Part shown: piece by piece, positions 13,316 to 22,137 of the stretch
How positions within the stretch are numbered: position 1 is the stretch's first letter
Layout of the letters: each line of letters opens with the position of its first letter
Position numbers and translations under genes: made by a program
The notes under the pieces: generated by a model
Database searches by the model: none
Seen by the model: the letters and a program-made list of their open reading frames with translations, nothing else
What the model was told of the DNA's origin: nothing
IMG/VR virus record: IMGVR_UViG_3300042326_000834
Span: 1-33,442 of that record
Source: a virus
DNA length: 33,442 bases
Strand: one strand, 5' to 3'

Positions 13316-15165
13316 GTTTTATCACGCTTGATTTCGAGACGTACTATGCCAACGACCTTGGGTTTCGTACTCAGACCAACGAGGAGTACCTGAACGACCC
13401 GCGCTTTGAGGTGATTGGTGTTGGCATCAAGGTCGATGACAACCCGACCAAGTGGGTCACGGAGAACATCGCAGAAGAATTTGCCATGCTTGACTGGGGC
13501 AACTCAGCCCTGCTCTGTCACAACATGATGTTCGATGGCGCGATCCTTGCGTGGAAGTACGGGATTGTTCCGGCGATGTATTACGACACGCTGTGCATGG
13601 CACGAGCGATTCATGGCGTTGATGCAGGTGGCTCACTCAAGGCTTTGGCTGAGCGGTACAACCTAGGCGTGAAGGGTACCGAGGTGGTCGATGCTCTGGG
13701 CAAGCGACAGGCAGACTTCACTCCTGAACAACTCGCAGCCTACGGGCGTTACTGCGTCAATGACGTAGACCTTACCTTTAAGTTGTTTGGCTCCCTGCTG
13801 TCAGGGCACTTCCCGAACGATGAACTTAAGCTGATTGACATGACGCTGCGGATGTATACCCAACCCATACTCCACGTGGACGATGCCCTCTTGGTTGACC
13901 GACTGGAGCAGGTCAGGGCGCAGAAGAAGGAATTACTCAGTGGCCTGATGGACGCGATGGGTGTCACGACCGTCGAGGAAGTCCGTGCGCGGCTTGCAAG
14001 CAACCCTCAGTTTGCCGCTGAACTTGAGAAGCACGGTGTCACCCCGCCTAAGAAGGTCAGCCTGACGACAGGTAAGGAGACGTTCGCCCTTGCCAAGAAC
14101 GACGAGGCGTTCATCGAGTTATCGGAACACGATAATCCACTTATCCAACAACTATGCGCTGTCCGTCTGGGTACTAAGTCCACCATCGAGGAGTCGCGTA
14201 TCGAGCGGTTCATTGGGATCGGTGCTAGGAACAAGGGGCGACTGCCTATCCCGCTTAAGTATTACGGGGCACACACAGGCCGTTGGTCAGGGCAGGACTC
14301 CGTGAACCTTCAGAACCTGCCGAGCCGGGACAAGAACAAGAAGGCGCTTAAGAACGCGCTGCTTGCACCGCTTGGGCACTACATAATCAACTGCGACAGC
14401 AGCCAGATCGAGGCGCGTGTCTTGGCGTGGCTTGCCGGACAGGATGAAGTTGTTTCGCAATTTGCGAATGGCGAAGATGTGTACTCGATCTTTGCATCCA
14501 AGATCTATAAGAAGCCTATCAGCAAGGCCAATCCGGTCGAACGCTTTGTCGGTAAGACTTGCATCCTTGGACTTGGGTACGGCACCGGGGCAAAGAAGTT
14601 GCAGCATACCCTCAAGACGCAGCCCCCCGGCGCTGACCTGAGCGAGGACGAATGCAAACGCATTGTCGATCTTTACCGGCAGGAGAACGACAAGATCCCT
14701 GCGCTCTGGCGCGAGTGTGAGTTAGCACTTAACCATCTGATGTCGTGGCCGCCGGGTACCCGTGAGTACTCCTTGGGACAGCATGAGGCTGTATGGGTCA
14801 CACCGAACGGTCTGCGCTTGCCGAATGGTCTGTACATCAAGTATCCGAAACTGCAGCGCGGCGAGAAGGGCTTTATCTACACCTCGCGCAAAGGGGTCCA
14901 ATCATTGTGGGGCGGAGCCGTCGTGGAGAACATCGTGCAGGCACTTGCCCGGATCATTGTCGGTCAACAAATGATAGAGTTGGCGAAGCAAGGGCTGCGT
15001 CCGGTACTGACCGTGCATGACGCGGCTGTAGTTGTAACCCCGCAGGACGAGTTGGAACAAGCGATGAAGTTGATGATTGGGGTCATGTCCGCACCTCCTG
15101 AGTGGGCACCGGGCCTGCCTGTAGCGTGCGAAGCGAAGTATGGTAGATCGTACGGGGACTGTTGA
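13312..15165 (+). CDS. Family A DNA polymerase with 3'-5' exonuclease, 617 aa
   Basis: Replicative polymerase of the Pol I/T7 type, without a 5'-3' nuclease domain. The exonuclease (1-165) has Exo I LDFET (D7, E9), Exo II HNMMFD (D75) and Exo III YCVND (Y147, D151). Polymerase motif A is CDSSQIEARV (D362), motif B is RFVGKTCILGLGYG (R411, K415, Y423, G424) and motif C is TVHDAAVVV (H569, D570). Motif C has Ala where Pol I has Glu (HDE), a substitution also known from some phage enzymes. Length fits compact phage polymerases. The ATG overlaps the previous stop; a TTG-type extension to 13270 is not needed. Confidence 0.95.
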   Translation: MSFITLDFETYYANDLGFRTQTNEEYLNDPRFEVIGVGIKVDDNPTKWVTENIAEEFAMLDWGNSALLCHNMMFDGAILAWKYGIVPAMYYDTLCMARAIHGVDAGGSLKALAERYNLGVKGTEVVDALGKRQADFTPEQLAAYGRYCVNDVDLTFKLFGSLLSGHFPNDELKLIDMTLRMYTQPILHVDDALLVDRLEQVRAQKKELLSGLMDAMGVTTVEEVRARLASNPQFAAELEKHGVTPPKKVSLTTGKETFALAKNDEAFIELSEHDNPLIQQLCAVRLGTKSTIEESRIERFIGIGARNKGRLPIPLKYYGAHTGRWSGQDSVNLQNLPSRDKNKKALKNALLAPLGHYIINCDSSQIEARVLAWLAGQDEVVSQFANGEDVYSIFASKIYKKPISKANPVERFVGKTCILGLGYGTGAKKLQHTLKTQPPGADLSEDECKRIVDLYRQENDKIPALWRECELALNHLMSWPPGTREYSLGQHEAVWVTPNGLRLPNGLYIKYPKLQRGEKGFIYTSRKGVQSLWGGAVVENIVQALARIIVGQQMIELAKQGLRPVLTVHDAAVVVTPQDELEQAMKLMIGVMSAPPEWAPGLPVACEAKYGRSYGDC

Positions 15166-15251
15166 TGGGAGGCAACTCTCGCGGGCAGAACGGTGACTTT
15201 GAGCCGGTGATGCACATACCTATCAGCGAGTTCACAGAGGTAAAACTATGA
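15165..15251 (+). CDS. Tiny coupled ORF, 28 aa
   Basis: ATG overlaps the polymerase stop (TGATG) and its TGA overlaps the next ATG (ATGA). GGGAGG lies just inside it. The product MGGNSRGQNGDFEPVMHIPI... has no known motif. It may exist mainly to carry ribosomes from the polymerase to the nuclease gene. Confidence 0.4.
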   Translation: MGGNSRGQNGDFEPVMHIPISEFTEVKL

Positions 15252-15904
15252 CGATCAAGTGGTCATTCAGTGGTCTTAAAGACTTTGACAACTGCCCTAA
15301 GCAGTACTATGAAGTCAAGATCCGGCGGAACTTTGTGAAGAAAGTTACGGAGCAGATGCTGTACGGCACGGCTGTCCACAAAGCTTGCGAGGATTACGTC
15401 AAGGACGGCACGCCGCTTGCGAAGAACTACGAACGGTTCAAGCCTATGCTTGACGTGCTGCGCGAGACGCCGGGCACTCAGTACCCTGAATACAAGATGG
15501 CGCTGACTGCAGAGAAGGTGCCGTGTGAGTTTGACGCGCCGGACTATTGGGTTCGGGGCATCGTGGACTTGCTTGTGGTTGACGGCACGCAGGCATACAT
15601 CGTGGACTACAAGACCGGGAGCAACCGGTACCCGGACCCAAAGCAGCTGAAGCTGATGGCGCTGATGACGTTCATGCACTTCCCCGAAGTAGAGCACATC
15701 AAAGCGGGGCTGCTGTTCGTCGCACACAATTCATTCGTGTCTGAAGAGTATGAACGAGAAGACATCCCGAAACTGTGGCAAGCATTTGCTCCGACACTGA
15801 AGCGGCTTGAGCTGTCATTCATTAATGACTCTTGGCCCGCTCGGGCTACGCCGCTCTGCGGATGGTGCCCGGTAAACAGCTGCGAGTTTTACAAGGAAAG
15901 ATGA
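15248..15904 (+). CDS. Cas4/RecB-like PD-(D/E)XK exonuclease with likely Fe-S site, 218 aa
   Basis: Motifs in order: FSGLKDFDNCPKQYY (C16), GTAVH (H44), RGIVDLLVV (D107), IVDYKTGS (D120-x-K122) and QLKLMAL (Q133). These are the metal-binding residues of RecB/AddB/Cas4 type nucleases. C16 together with C204, C207 and C212 (LCGWCPVNSC) reproduces the four-cysteine pattern that holds a 4Fe-4S cluster in Cas4 and AddB. In phages such enzymes resect DNA ends for recombination. No CRISPR array is nearby, so a role in replication or repair with the SNF2 helicase is more likely. ATGA overlap with the upstream tiny ORF. Confidence 0.9.
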   Translation: MTIKWSFSGLKDFDNCPKQYYEVKIRRNFVKKVTEQMLYGTAVHKACEDYVKDGTPLAKNYERFKPMLDVLRETPGTQYPEYKMALTAEKVPCEFDAPDYWVRGIVDLLVVDGTQAYIVDYKTGSNRYPDPKQLKLMALMTFMHFPEVEHIKAGLLFVAHNSFVSEEYEREDIPKLWQAFAPTLKRLELSFINDSWPARATPLCGWCPVNSCEFYKER

Positions 15905-16075
15905 TGATCCGTACAAGGCATGAGTGTACAGGATAGGGGGCTTTTACCTCCTCCCCGTGCTGAATGATAGAAGCACTAACCATGTCAGCGTAGGGCGGCC
16001 TAAACACCTCGTTTTCTCCGGCTGAGCCTACGCCGTCTAGCCCACGAGACGGGCCTTACATAGTGAGAACCAGTT
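15905..16075 (+). other. Structured intergenic region
   Basis: 171 bp without a credible gene inside an otherwise gap-free operon. GCGTAGG (15988-15994) pairs with CCTACGC (16027-16033), and directly after it CCGTCT (16033-16038) pairs with AGACGG (16047-16052) around an 8-nt loop. GGGGGCTTTTACCTCCTCCCC around 15937 could form another weak hairpin. There is no T-run after the stems, so they are not simple terminators. A regulatory RNA leader for the helicase, an RNA processing site or a small RNA are possible. Confidence 0.5.
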
Positions 16076-17665
16076 ATGCAAGTGATAGACAACACAGCGA
16101 TCCGTGCCATGCTCCCCGCAAGGGTGGCCGATATGACGCTTGGCGTAGTTGAGAAGAGTCAGCTCGTCGAAAGTCGCGGCGATTGGAAAGACATCCTACT
16201 GTACTGGGGGTATAACGAAGCGGCAACGCTCGCGGCGTTCCTCGATGCAGAGGGTCCGAAGTTAGACGTACCTAGCGTGCCATCTCCGATGCTGCGTGAC
16301 TACACGTGGCCCGGTATACACAAGCCTTTCGAGCACCAACGAGACACGGCGTCGTTCCTGTCGCTCAGGCAACGGGCGTTCTGCTTTAACGAGGCAGGCA
16401 CAGGCAAGACTTCTGCCGCCATTTGGGCTGCGGATTACTTGATGGAGATCGGCCTTATCAAGCGTGTGCTTGTCATCTGCCCTTTGTCGATCATGTACTC
16501 GGCTTGGCAGGACGACATCTTCAAAACTGCGATGCATAGAACGTGCGGTATCGCTCACGGCTCCGTGTCGAAGCGCGTCAAGGTGATCAACAACGACTAC
16601 GATTTTGTCGCCATCAACTTCGACGGCGTGAGCACGGTTGCAAACGAACTGCACGGCAAGTTCGATCTGATCATCGTAGACGAGGCCAACGCCTACAAGT
16701 CCGCAACGACTAAACGTTGGAAGACGCTAGCCAAACTGCTTCAACCGAGCACCCGGCTGTGGATGATGACCGGCACCCCTGCGGCGCAGTCCCCTGTGGA
16801 TGCGTTTGGACTAGCTAAATTGGTCAGTCCGCAGCGGGTCCCAAAATTTACGGGCGCATGGCGGGACCGCGTGATGTATCAGGCTAGCCGGTTTCGTTGG
16901 CTCCCTAGACTACGCGCACAGGAAGTTGTGCATGAGGCGCTGCAGCCTGCCATCCGCTACACCAAAAAAGACTGCCTTGACCTGCCGCCTGTCGTATATC
17001 AGACACGCGACGTTGCCCTCACGCCACAGGTGCAGGCGCTCTATAAGCATTTGAAATCACAGCTATTGATCGAGACCGCAGGCGAGCAGATCAGTGCAGT
17101 CAATGCAGCCTCTGCCCTCAACAAGCTGCTTCAGATCAGCGGCGGTGCCGTGTACACGGACGGCGGGCAGACCTTGGAGCTCGACGTATCCCCTCGGCTG
17201 AATGCCTTGAAGGAAGCACTAGACGAAACGTTAAACAAGGTTGTAGTATTCGTGTCGTACCTGCACACTATCGGTGTAGTCACCAAGTTCCTAAACAGTG
17301 AGCATATCAGTTGTGAAGTCATACAAGGTTCAGTCTCCGCTCGTGAACGGTCGCAGATCATCGACCGGTTCCAGACACAAGAGTCCCCCCGCGTCTTGGT
17401 TGTTCAACCGCAATCGGCTGCACACGGCATCACGCTGACGGCAGCGGACACGGTAGTCTTTTGGTCCCCCGTAATGAGTGTAGAGACGTACCTGCAGTGC
17501 ATCGCACGCATCGACCGTGTTGGACAGAAGAACAACATGACCGTCGTGCATTTGCAAGGCTCGGAAGTAGAACGGAAGATGTACCGGATGCTTCAGGGCA
17601 AAGTCGATAACCATCAAAAACTAGTTGATCTGTACAAACAGGAGTTGGATGAAGCTTATGAGTAA
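16076..17665 (+). CDS. SNF2-type superfamily 2 helicase/translocase, 529 aa
   Basis: ATP-driven DNA translocase. After an N-terminal 85 residues, motif Q-like FEHQRDTASFL leads to Walker A NEAGTGKTSAA (K111), motif Ia VLVICPLSI, motif II VDEAN (D202, E203), motif III TGTPAAQ (about 232), and C-terminal motifs V (QPQSAAHGITLTAADTVVFW) and VI (QCIARIDRVGQ). The Asn in DEAN and the IDRVGQ end are usual for phage SNF2-like helicases. It likely remodels replication forks or recombination intermediates with the adjacent Cas4-like nuclease. The ribosome site is weak, which matches a possible control by the structured region upstream. Confidence 0.93.
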   Translation: MQVIDNTAIRAMLPARVADMTLGVVEKSQLVESRGDWKDILLYWGYNEAATLAAFLDAEGPKLDVPSVPSPMLRDYTWPGIHKPFEHQRDTASFLSLRQRAFCFNEAGTGKTSAAIWAADYLMEIGLIKRVLVICPLSIMYSAWQDDIFKTAMHRTCGIAHGSVSKRVKVINNDYDFVAINFDGVSTVANELHGKFDLIIVDEANAYKSATTKRWKTLAKLLQPSTRLWMMTGTPAAQSPVDAFGLAKLVSPQRVPKFTGAWRDRVMYQASRFRWLPRLRAQEVVHEALQPAIRYTKKDCLDLPPVVYQTRDVALTPQVQALYKHLKSQLLIETAGEQISAVNAASALNKLLQISGGAVYTDGGQTLELDVSPRLNALKEALDETLNKVVVFVSYLHTIGVVTKFLNSEHISCEVIQGSVSARERSQIIDRFQTQESPRVLVVQPQSAAHGITLTAADTVVFWSPVMSVETYLQCIARIDRVGQKNNMTVVHLQGSEVERKMYRMLQGKVDNHQKLVDLYKQELDEAYE

Positions 17666-18059
17666 CGTCAATACAGAAGAGGTAGTCAACGCTTACTTGG
17701 CGATCCGTACGGAGCGAGACAAGATCTTGCGTGAGTACGAAGCCAAAGACGCGAAGCTGAAGGAGGACTTGGCCAAGCTTGAGGCGGTGTTGCTCGACGT
17801 GTGCAATACCATCAGCGCAGACAGCATCCGTACAACGAACGGGACCGTCATGCGGAAGCTTAACGAGCGGTACTTCTGCCAAGATTGGGATAACTTCAGG
17901 AAGTTCGTGTTCGATAACGAGGCACTTGAACTTCTTGAGAAACGGATTCATCAGGGCAACTTTAAGCAGTTCATGGCTGACAATGAAAGCGATGGTCTGC
18001 CGCCCGGTGTTAGCGTGATGCGCGAGTACGGCATCACAGTCAGAAAGGCCAGTAACTAG
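17658..18059 (+). CDS. Coiled-coil protein, Gam-like or Gp157-like layout, 133 aa
   Basis: ATG at 17658 lies 8 bp inside the helicase end; a longer frame from 17625 is less likely. Residues 5-55 form a charged coiled coil (YLAIRTERDKILREYEAKDA and on), followed by a compact domain (ISADSIRTTNGTVMRKLNER, then DWDNFRKFVFDNEALELLEK) and GVSVMREYGITVRK at the end. The layout resembles nuclease-inhibitor proteins of the Mu Gam type, which protect linear DNA ends, but the match is by architecture only. Position between helicase and ssDNA-binding protein supports a role in DNA metabolism. Confidence 0.7.
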   Translation: MSNVNTEEVVNAYLAIRTERDKILREYEAKDAKLKEDLAKLEAVLLDVCNTISADSIRTTNGTVMRKLNERYFCQDWDNFRKFVFDNEALELLEKRIHQGNFKQFMADNESDGLPPGVSVMREYGITVRKASN

Positions 18060-18070
18060 GAGTTAGTTTT

Positions 18071-18925
18071 ATGAGCAACGATATTATCAACAATATCAAG
18101 ACCGAACTCGCGGGCATTCAGCTTGGAGTAGATGACGCAACCCGTGCCTTGATGGGCGGCAGCGGCAACACCAACAAACGCATCTCGATCAAAGGTGGCG
18201 TGTTCCGCAAGATGGTGGGCGGTAAGGAGATCGGGGCCATCGAAGACCGTCACATGAACGTGATCTTCGTGAAGTGGTCCGAGACCCCGAGCCGCACTTA
18301 CTATACCGGCGCATACAAGGAAGGCGAGAAGATCAGCCCGACCTGTTGGTCGAGCGACAGCAAGATCCCTAGCCCGGAGGTCAAGAACCCGCAGTCGTCC
18401 AAGTGCGAGACCTGTCAGTGGTCCGTGAAAGGCTCGGGACCGAGTGGCACGGGCGCGGCTTGTCGGTTGTCGTGGCGCACCGCTGTTGTCCTGCCGCAAG
18501 ATCCGAGCGGCGATGTCATGCAGTTGGTCCTCCCTGCTACGTCGTCGTTTGGCGAGGAAGAGAACGGTCGTTGGCCATTCAAGGCGTACGGTCGTATGTT
18601 GGGCAACCACAACATCAGCCTCGGTAACGTGGTCAGCCGCATGCAGTTTGACACGAAGGCTACGGCTCCACGCGTTCTGTTCTCGCCTGCGTCAGCAGTG
18701 CCGCCCGAAGTGATCGCTATCGTGCAGGAACAGGGCAAGAAGCCCGCTGCTGAGAACGCGGTGAAGCTCACGGTGTATCAGTTGGACGAAGCCGATGCTC
18801 CGGCGCAGGCCCCGTCACAGGCTGTGGCACAGACTCCGGCTGAACCCGTAGTGGTCAGGAAGAAGGCTCCGGCGGCGGCTACGGCTGACGTGTCGGATGT
18901 CCTCAAGGAATGGACCAAGAAGTGA
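18071..18925 (+). CDS. Putative single-stranded DNA-binding protein, 284 aa
   Basis: I infer this role from size, context and layout. Residues 1-210 are a folded domain with GGVFRKMVGGKEIGAIEDRH, MNVIFVKWSETPSRTYY and a cysteine cluster SSKCETCQWSVKGSGPSGTG...CRLSWR, which suggests a zinc site within a beta-rich (OB-like) fold. The last 65 residues are a flexible Ala/Pro linker ending in DVSDVLKEWTKK, a tail like those through which SSBs bind partners, although here it is not strongly acidic. Such proteins sit beside polymerase and primase in many proteobacterial phages. AGGAG precedes the ATG. Confidence 0.72.
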   Translation: MSNDIINNIKTELAGIQLGVDDATRALMGGSGNTNKRISIKGGVFRKMVGGKEIGAIEDRHMNVIFVKWSETPSRTYYTGAYKEGEKISPTCWSSDSKIPSPEVKNPQSSKCETCQWSVKGSGPSGTGAACRLSWRTAVVLPQDPSGDVMQLVLPATSSFGEEENGRWPFKAYGRMLGNHNISLGNVVSRMQFDTKATAPRVLFSPASAVPPEVIAIVQEQGKKPAAENAVKLTVYQLDEADAPAQAPSQAVAQTPAEPVVVRKKAPAAATADVSDVLKEWTKK

Positions 18926-18933
18926 GGTAGCCC

Positions 18934-19245
18934 GTGGCTCGTCCATACAGTCAAAAATTCCTACTAAATCTGCAGAAGGCAGACCCGACGATGTTGGGTG
19001 TGCAGCTTGGCAGACTCTGTGTGGAGGCTAACCTTCCGGCGGCCTATGTTGCTAAAGCGTTGGAGACTTCACGTATCAGCGTATACAACTGGTTCCGAGG
19101 GGGTGGCATACGCGAGGGCAAGCGTAAGACCATCGAGGTATTCATGGATCTAGTACGACAAGACATGAAGTCAGGTTACTTGCCCGCTCAAACTGTCATC
19201 GACGCCAAGGCGTACATAGAAAGCATGATAGGGGTAAAGATTTGA
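18934..19245 (+). CDS. HTH DNA-binding protein, 103 aa
   Basis: GTG start 8 bp after the SSB-like gene. Residues 20-60 form an XRE-type HTH (LGRLCVEANLPAAYVAKALE, then TSRISVYNWFRGGGI), followed by RKTIEVFMDLVRQDM. Such short regulators in phage replication operons often control the adjoining genes. It is directly followed by a terminator, so it closes this transcription segment and could repress or attenuate it. Target sites unknown; the nonamer array at 564-660 is one candidate. Confidence 0.85.
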   Translation: MARPYSQKFLLNLQKADPTMLGVQLGRLCVEANLPAAYVAKALETSRISVYNWFRGGGIREGKRKTIEVFMDLVRQDMKSGYLPAQTVIDAKAYIESMIGVKI

Positions 19246-19263
19246 TTTGAGTCTTGTGATTTG

Positions 19264-19290
19264 GCGGGGGGTCCGCCCCCCGCTTTTTTT
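19264..19290 (+). terminator. Strong rho-independent terminator before the primase gene
   Basis: GCGGGGGG (19264-19271), loop TCCG, CCCCCCGC (19276-19283), then seven T (19284-19290): an 8-bp GC stem with tetraloop and U-tract. It lies 18 bp after the HTH gene and 18 bp before the primase-helicase ATG. Confidence 0.95.
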
Positions 19291-19308
19291 GTCTCTGCGA
19301 GATTTGAA

Positions 19309-22137
19309 ATGTTAGAACAATTTTACAGAAAGGCATTGCCATCGCAGGGCGTTTACTGTGCAACCGGCATCAAAGAGGGCCGCGCTCAGAACCGGTTTGC
19401 TGAAACGCTCGAAGAGCTGTTAGAGATTGTTGATGAGCTGAAGTCACAGGAGCAGAACGTATTCGTTGCGATGAGTACGTTCAAAAACTTCAGCCGCAAA
19501 GCGGACAACGCACTGTACTCAAGGTCTTTGTTCATCGACCTTGATGTGGATCCGGACAATCCGAAGAAGTACAACAGCAAAGAGGCTGCTCTTGCTGCAT
19601 TGGATGACTTCATCACGATATCTAAGTTTGCCCCGCCTGTCCGTGTAGATTCGGGCGGCGGCATCCATGCGTATTGGTTGCTTGACCAAGACATCCCGAT
19701 TGATGAGTGGAAGCGATACGCAGATAAATTCAAAAAGTTTTGCGCCGATCATATCAAGATCGACATGGCGGTCACGGCGGACGCCGCACGCGTCCTTCGC
19801 TGCCCCGAGACCCTGAACTACAAGACCGATCTGCCGCGTGAAACGAAGCTGCTTGACAGTGAGTTTGGGCAGTACAGCTTTCATCAGATACAAGATTTCT
19901 TGGGCGTGATCCCTCCGTCTATCGAGGAGATCCTTGCGTCGATTGAACCTGACCTGCCCGCCAAGCCCGACAACTTCGAGTATGTCTTTAACGATATCGT
20001 CGTCAAGAGTTTGACGGGGCAGGGATGCGGCCAGATCAATAACATCGTGACCAATCAGGCCACGTTGGAAGAACCGTTGTGGCGGGCAGGGCTGTCCGTC
20101 GCGGTGCGTTGTGTGGATGGCAAGGAAGCCATCCATTTGATGTCACAAAAACATCCGGGGTACACCCCGGCAGCAACAGAGGCTAAGGCTAATGAAACCC
20201 TTAACGCAGAGTGGGCCTACGGATGCAGCAAGTTTGAAGAACTCAACCCTGCAGGATGCAACGGATGCGTATTCAAAGGCAAGTTCGGCAAGTCCGGACC
20301 CATCCAGCTTGGACGACAGCTCAAGGAAGCCCCGTCAACCGAGACGATTAGTGAAGAGGACGCAGTTCGGATCGCTGAGAATCCCGAAGAAGTTCCGCTA
20401 TTTCCTGTCTCGATCAGTCCCTATGTACGAGGAGCCAACGGAGGAGTTTGGTACAAGCCAAAGGCCGAAGTAGACGAAGAGGGGAACGTCGAACAGCCGC
20501 GTCCCTTTCAGTTGATTGCAAATGACTTCTTCCCCATCAAGCGGATGCACAGTCCGACTGATGGCGAGAGCATGCTGCTGCGTTACATCATGCCCAAGGA
20601 CCCCACAAAGGAGTTCTTGTTCCCGATGAAGTATGCCTACGCATACGACAAGATGAAGGAGATACTGTCGTCTAACAGCATCAACTTCCCACCCGAGATG
20701 GCTAAGTTCGTCTCGGAGTACCTGCGTAAGTGGAACGAATTTTTACAGAACATCAAGTCAGCGGAGATCATACGTATGCAAATGGGTTGGACAGAAAACC
20801 ACGAGGCGTTCATAACGGGCACCTTGGAGATACAGCGGGACGGCGAAGAACGTACGGCGGCGACATCGCCGTTGGTCAAGAACGTGTCCAAGCTCTTCCG
20901 GCCCACCGGCACGCTAGAGAAGTGGCAGGAGTCGGCCAATGCGCTCAACACACCGAGCCTTGAGCTTCATGCGCTTGGCCTTCTGGCAGGATTTGGCTCG
21001 CCCTTGATGCGCATGACATCCACGCCGGGCGCGGTCATCTGCTTCATGAGTCCTGAAACGGGCGTTGGCAAGACGGGCTCCATGTACGCCGGGCTTAGCG
21101 TGTTTTGTGACCCCTACTACATCAGCTTGGCGGACGGTTCAGCCACGGACAACGCGCTGACCGGTAGGTATCTTGCCCTCAAGAACCTGCTCTTTGGGTT
21201 GGACGAGGTGTCCAACATCGACAGCGAGATCCTTTCGCGGCTAATTCACCGCATCTCACAAGGCCGGGCCAAGGCACGCATGCAGTCATCGGTCAACGCC
21301 GAGCGCGAGATCGAGATGGGCGCATCGCTGATCTCTGTCATGACCACCAATCAGTCTCTCTACGACAAGTTGAAGCAGGTTAAGAAGAGCCCTGATGGTG
21401 AGATTGCCCGCACGATTGAGTTCCGGCTTGAGATGCCACAGGCATTTATCGACGATCCGAAGCTGAGTAAGCGTATTGTGGATCCGTTTAGGTTCAACTA
21501 TGGCCACGCCGGTCCGATGTTCATCCGCCATATCTACACGAAGGGCGAGACAGAGGTCCGGCTGCTGATCGACAAGTGGGTTGAGCGGTTCCGGGAAGAC
21601 TACGGCATGAGCGCGGCCTACCGTTTTTACGAGAACGTCATCGCGTGTTGCTTTGCAGGCGGCCAACTTGCGGTCGAAGCGGGTATCATCAACATAGACA
21701 TCGAGCGGGTGTACAAGGTCGTCATCAAGACGATGGTTGACATAAAGAAGCAAGTCTTTACGCTCAACGAGACCGATTACAAGGGGCTTGTTGCTGACTT
21801 CTTCAACAAGTACCACACAGGGTTCTTGATCTTTAACGACGCCCGAGTGATTAGCGAGCCACGCACCGCTATCGTGGGCCGCATTGAGGTGCATACTGGA
21901 TTGCAGTACGTCAGTAAAACTGAGTTCCAGAAATACTTGGCACAGCCGGGGCTACAGATCAGCGCCGTTGCTGCTGAGAAGGCTTGGACCAAACAAGGCA
22001 TCCTCAAGGAAGTGCGCCGTCAGCGGTTGACGACAGGATGGAAGCAAGGCACGCATCAGTCTGCCGTATCCTGCTACGTCTTCAACACCGATCTGCCTGA
22101 TGACTTCTATGACAAACCTAAAGATGACGGAGCCTGA
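19309..22137 (+). CDS. AEP-type primase-helicase, 942 aa
   Basis: Bifunctional replication protein. Residues 1-175 form a primase domain of the archaeo-eukaryotic type: FIDLDVD (D77, D79), RVDSGGGIHAYWLL (SGxGxH), then DAARVLRCPETLNYK. After a linker with a cysteine-rich patch (C-x2-C pattern in NPAGCNGCVFKG), the C-terminal half is a DUF927/SF3-like helicase: Walker A ETGVGKTGS (K588), Walker B LLFGLDE (D632, E633) and sensor-like ISVMTTNQ. The ATG at 19309 is used; a TTG extension to 19261 would run through the terminator. The ribosome site is weak. Together with the polymerase, SSB-like protein and helicase it completes a replisome. Confidence 0.92.
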   Translation: MLEQFYRKALPSQGVYCATGIKEGRAQNRFAETLEELLEIVDELKSQEQNVFVAMSTFKNFSRKADNALYSRSLFIDLDVDPDNPKKYNSKEAALAALDDFITISKFAPPVRVDSGGGIHAYWLLDQDIPIDEWKRYADKFKKFCADHIKIDMAVTADAARVLRCPETLNYKTDLPRETKLLDSEFGQYSFHQIQDFLGVIPPSIEEILASIEPDLPAKPDNFEYVFNDIVVKSLTGQGCGQINNIVTNQATLEEPLWRAGLSVAVRCVDGKEAIHLMSQKHPGYTPAATEAKANETLNAEWAYGCSKFEELNPAGCNGCVFKGKFGKSGPIQLGRQLKEAPSTETISEEDAVRIAENPEEVPLFPVSISPYVRGANGGVWYKPKAEVDEEGNVEQPRPFQLIANDFFPIKRMHSPTDGESMLLRYIMPKDPTKEFLFPMKYAYAYDKMKEILSSNSINFPPEMAKFVSEYLRKWNEFLQNIKSAEIIRMQMGWTENHEAFITGTLEIQRDGEERTAATSPLVKNVSKLFRPTGTLEKWQESANALNTPSLELHALGLLAGFGSPLMRMTSTPGAVICFMSPETGVGKTGSMYAGLSVFCDPYYISLADGSATDNALTGRYLALKNLLFGLDEVSNIDSEILSRLIHRISQGRAKARMQSSVNAEREIEMGASLISVMTTNQSLYDKLKQVKKSPDGEIARTIEFRLEMPQAFIDDPKLSKRIVDPFRFNYGHAGPMFIRHIYTKGETEVRLLIDKWVERFREDYGMSAAYRFYENVIACCFAGGQLAVEAGIINIDIERVYKVVIKTMVDIKKQVFTLNETDYKGLVADFFNKYHTGFLIFNDARVISEPRTAIVGRIEVHTGLQYVSKTEFQKYLAQPGLQISAVAAEKAWTKQGILKEVRRQRLTTGWKQGTHQSAVSCYVFNTDLPDDFYDKPKDDGA

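Noticed and set aside
15905-16075. tRNA gene in the structured gap
   Set aside because: Stems do not form a cloverleaf and there is no T-loop GTTCRA consensus.
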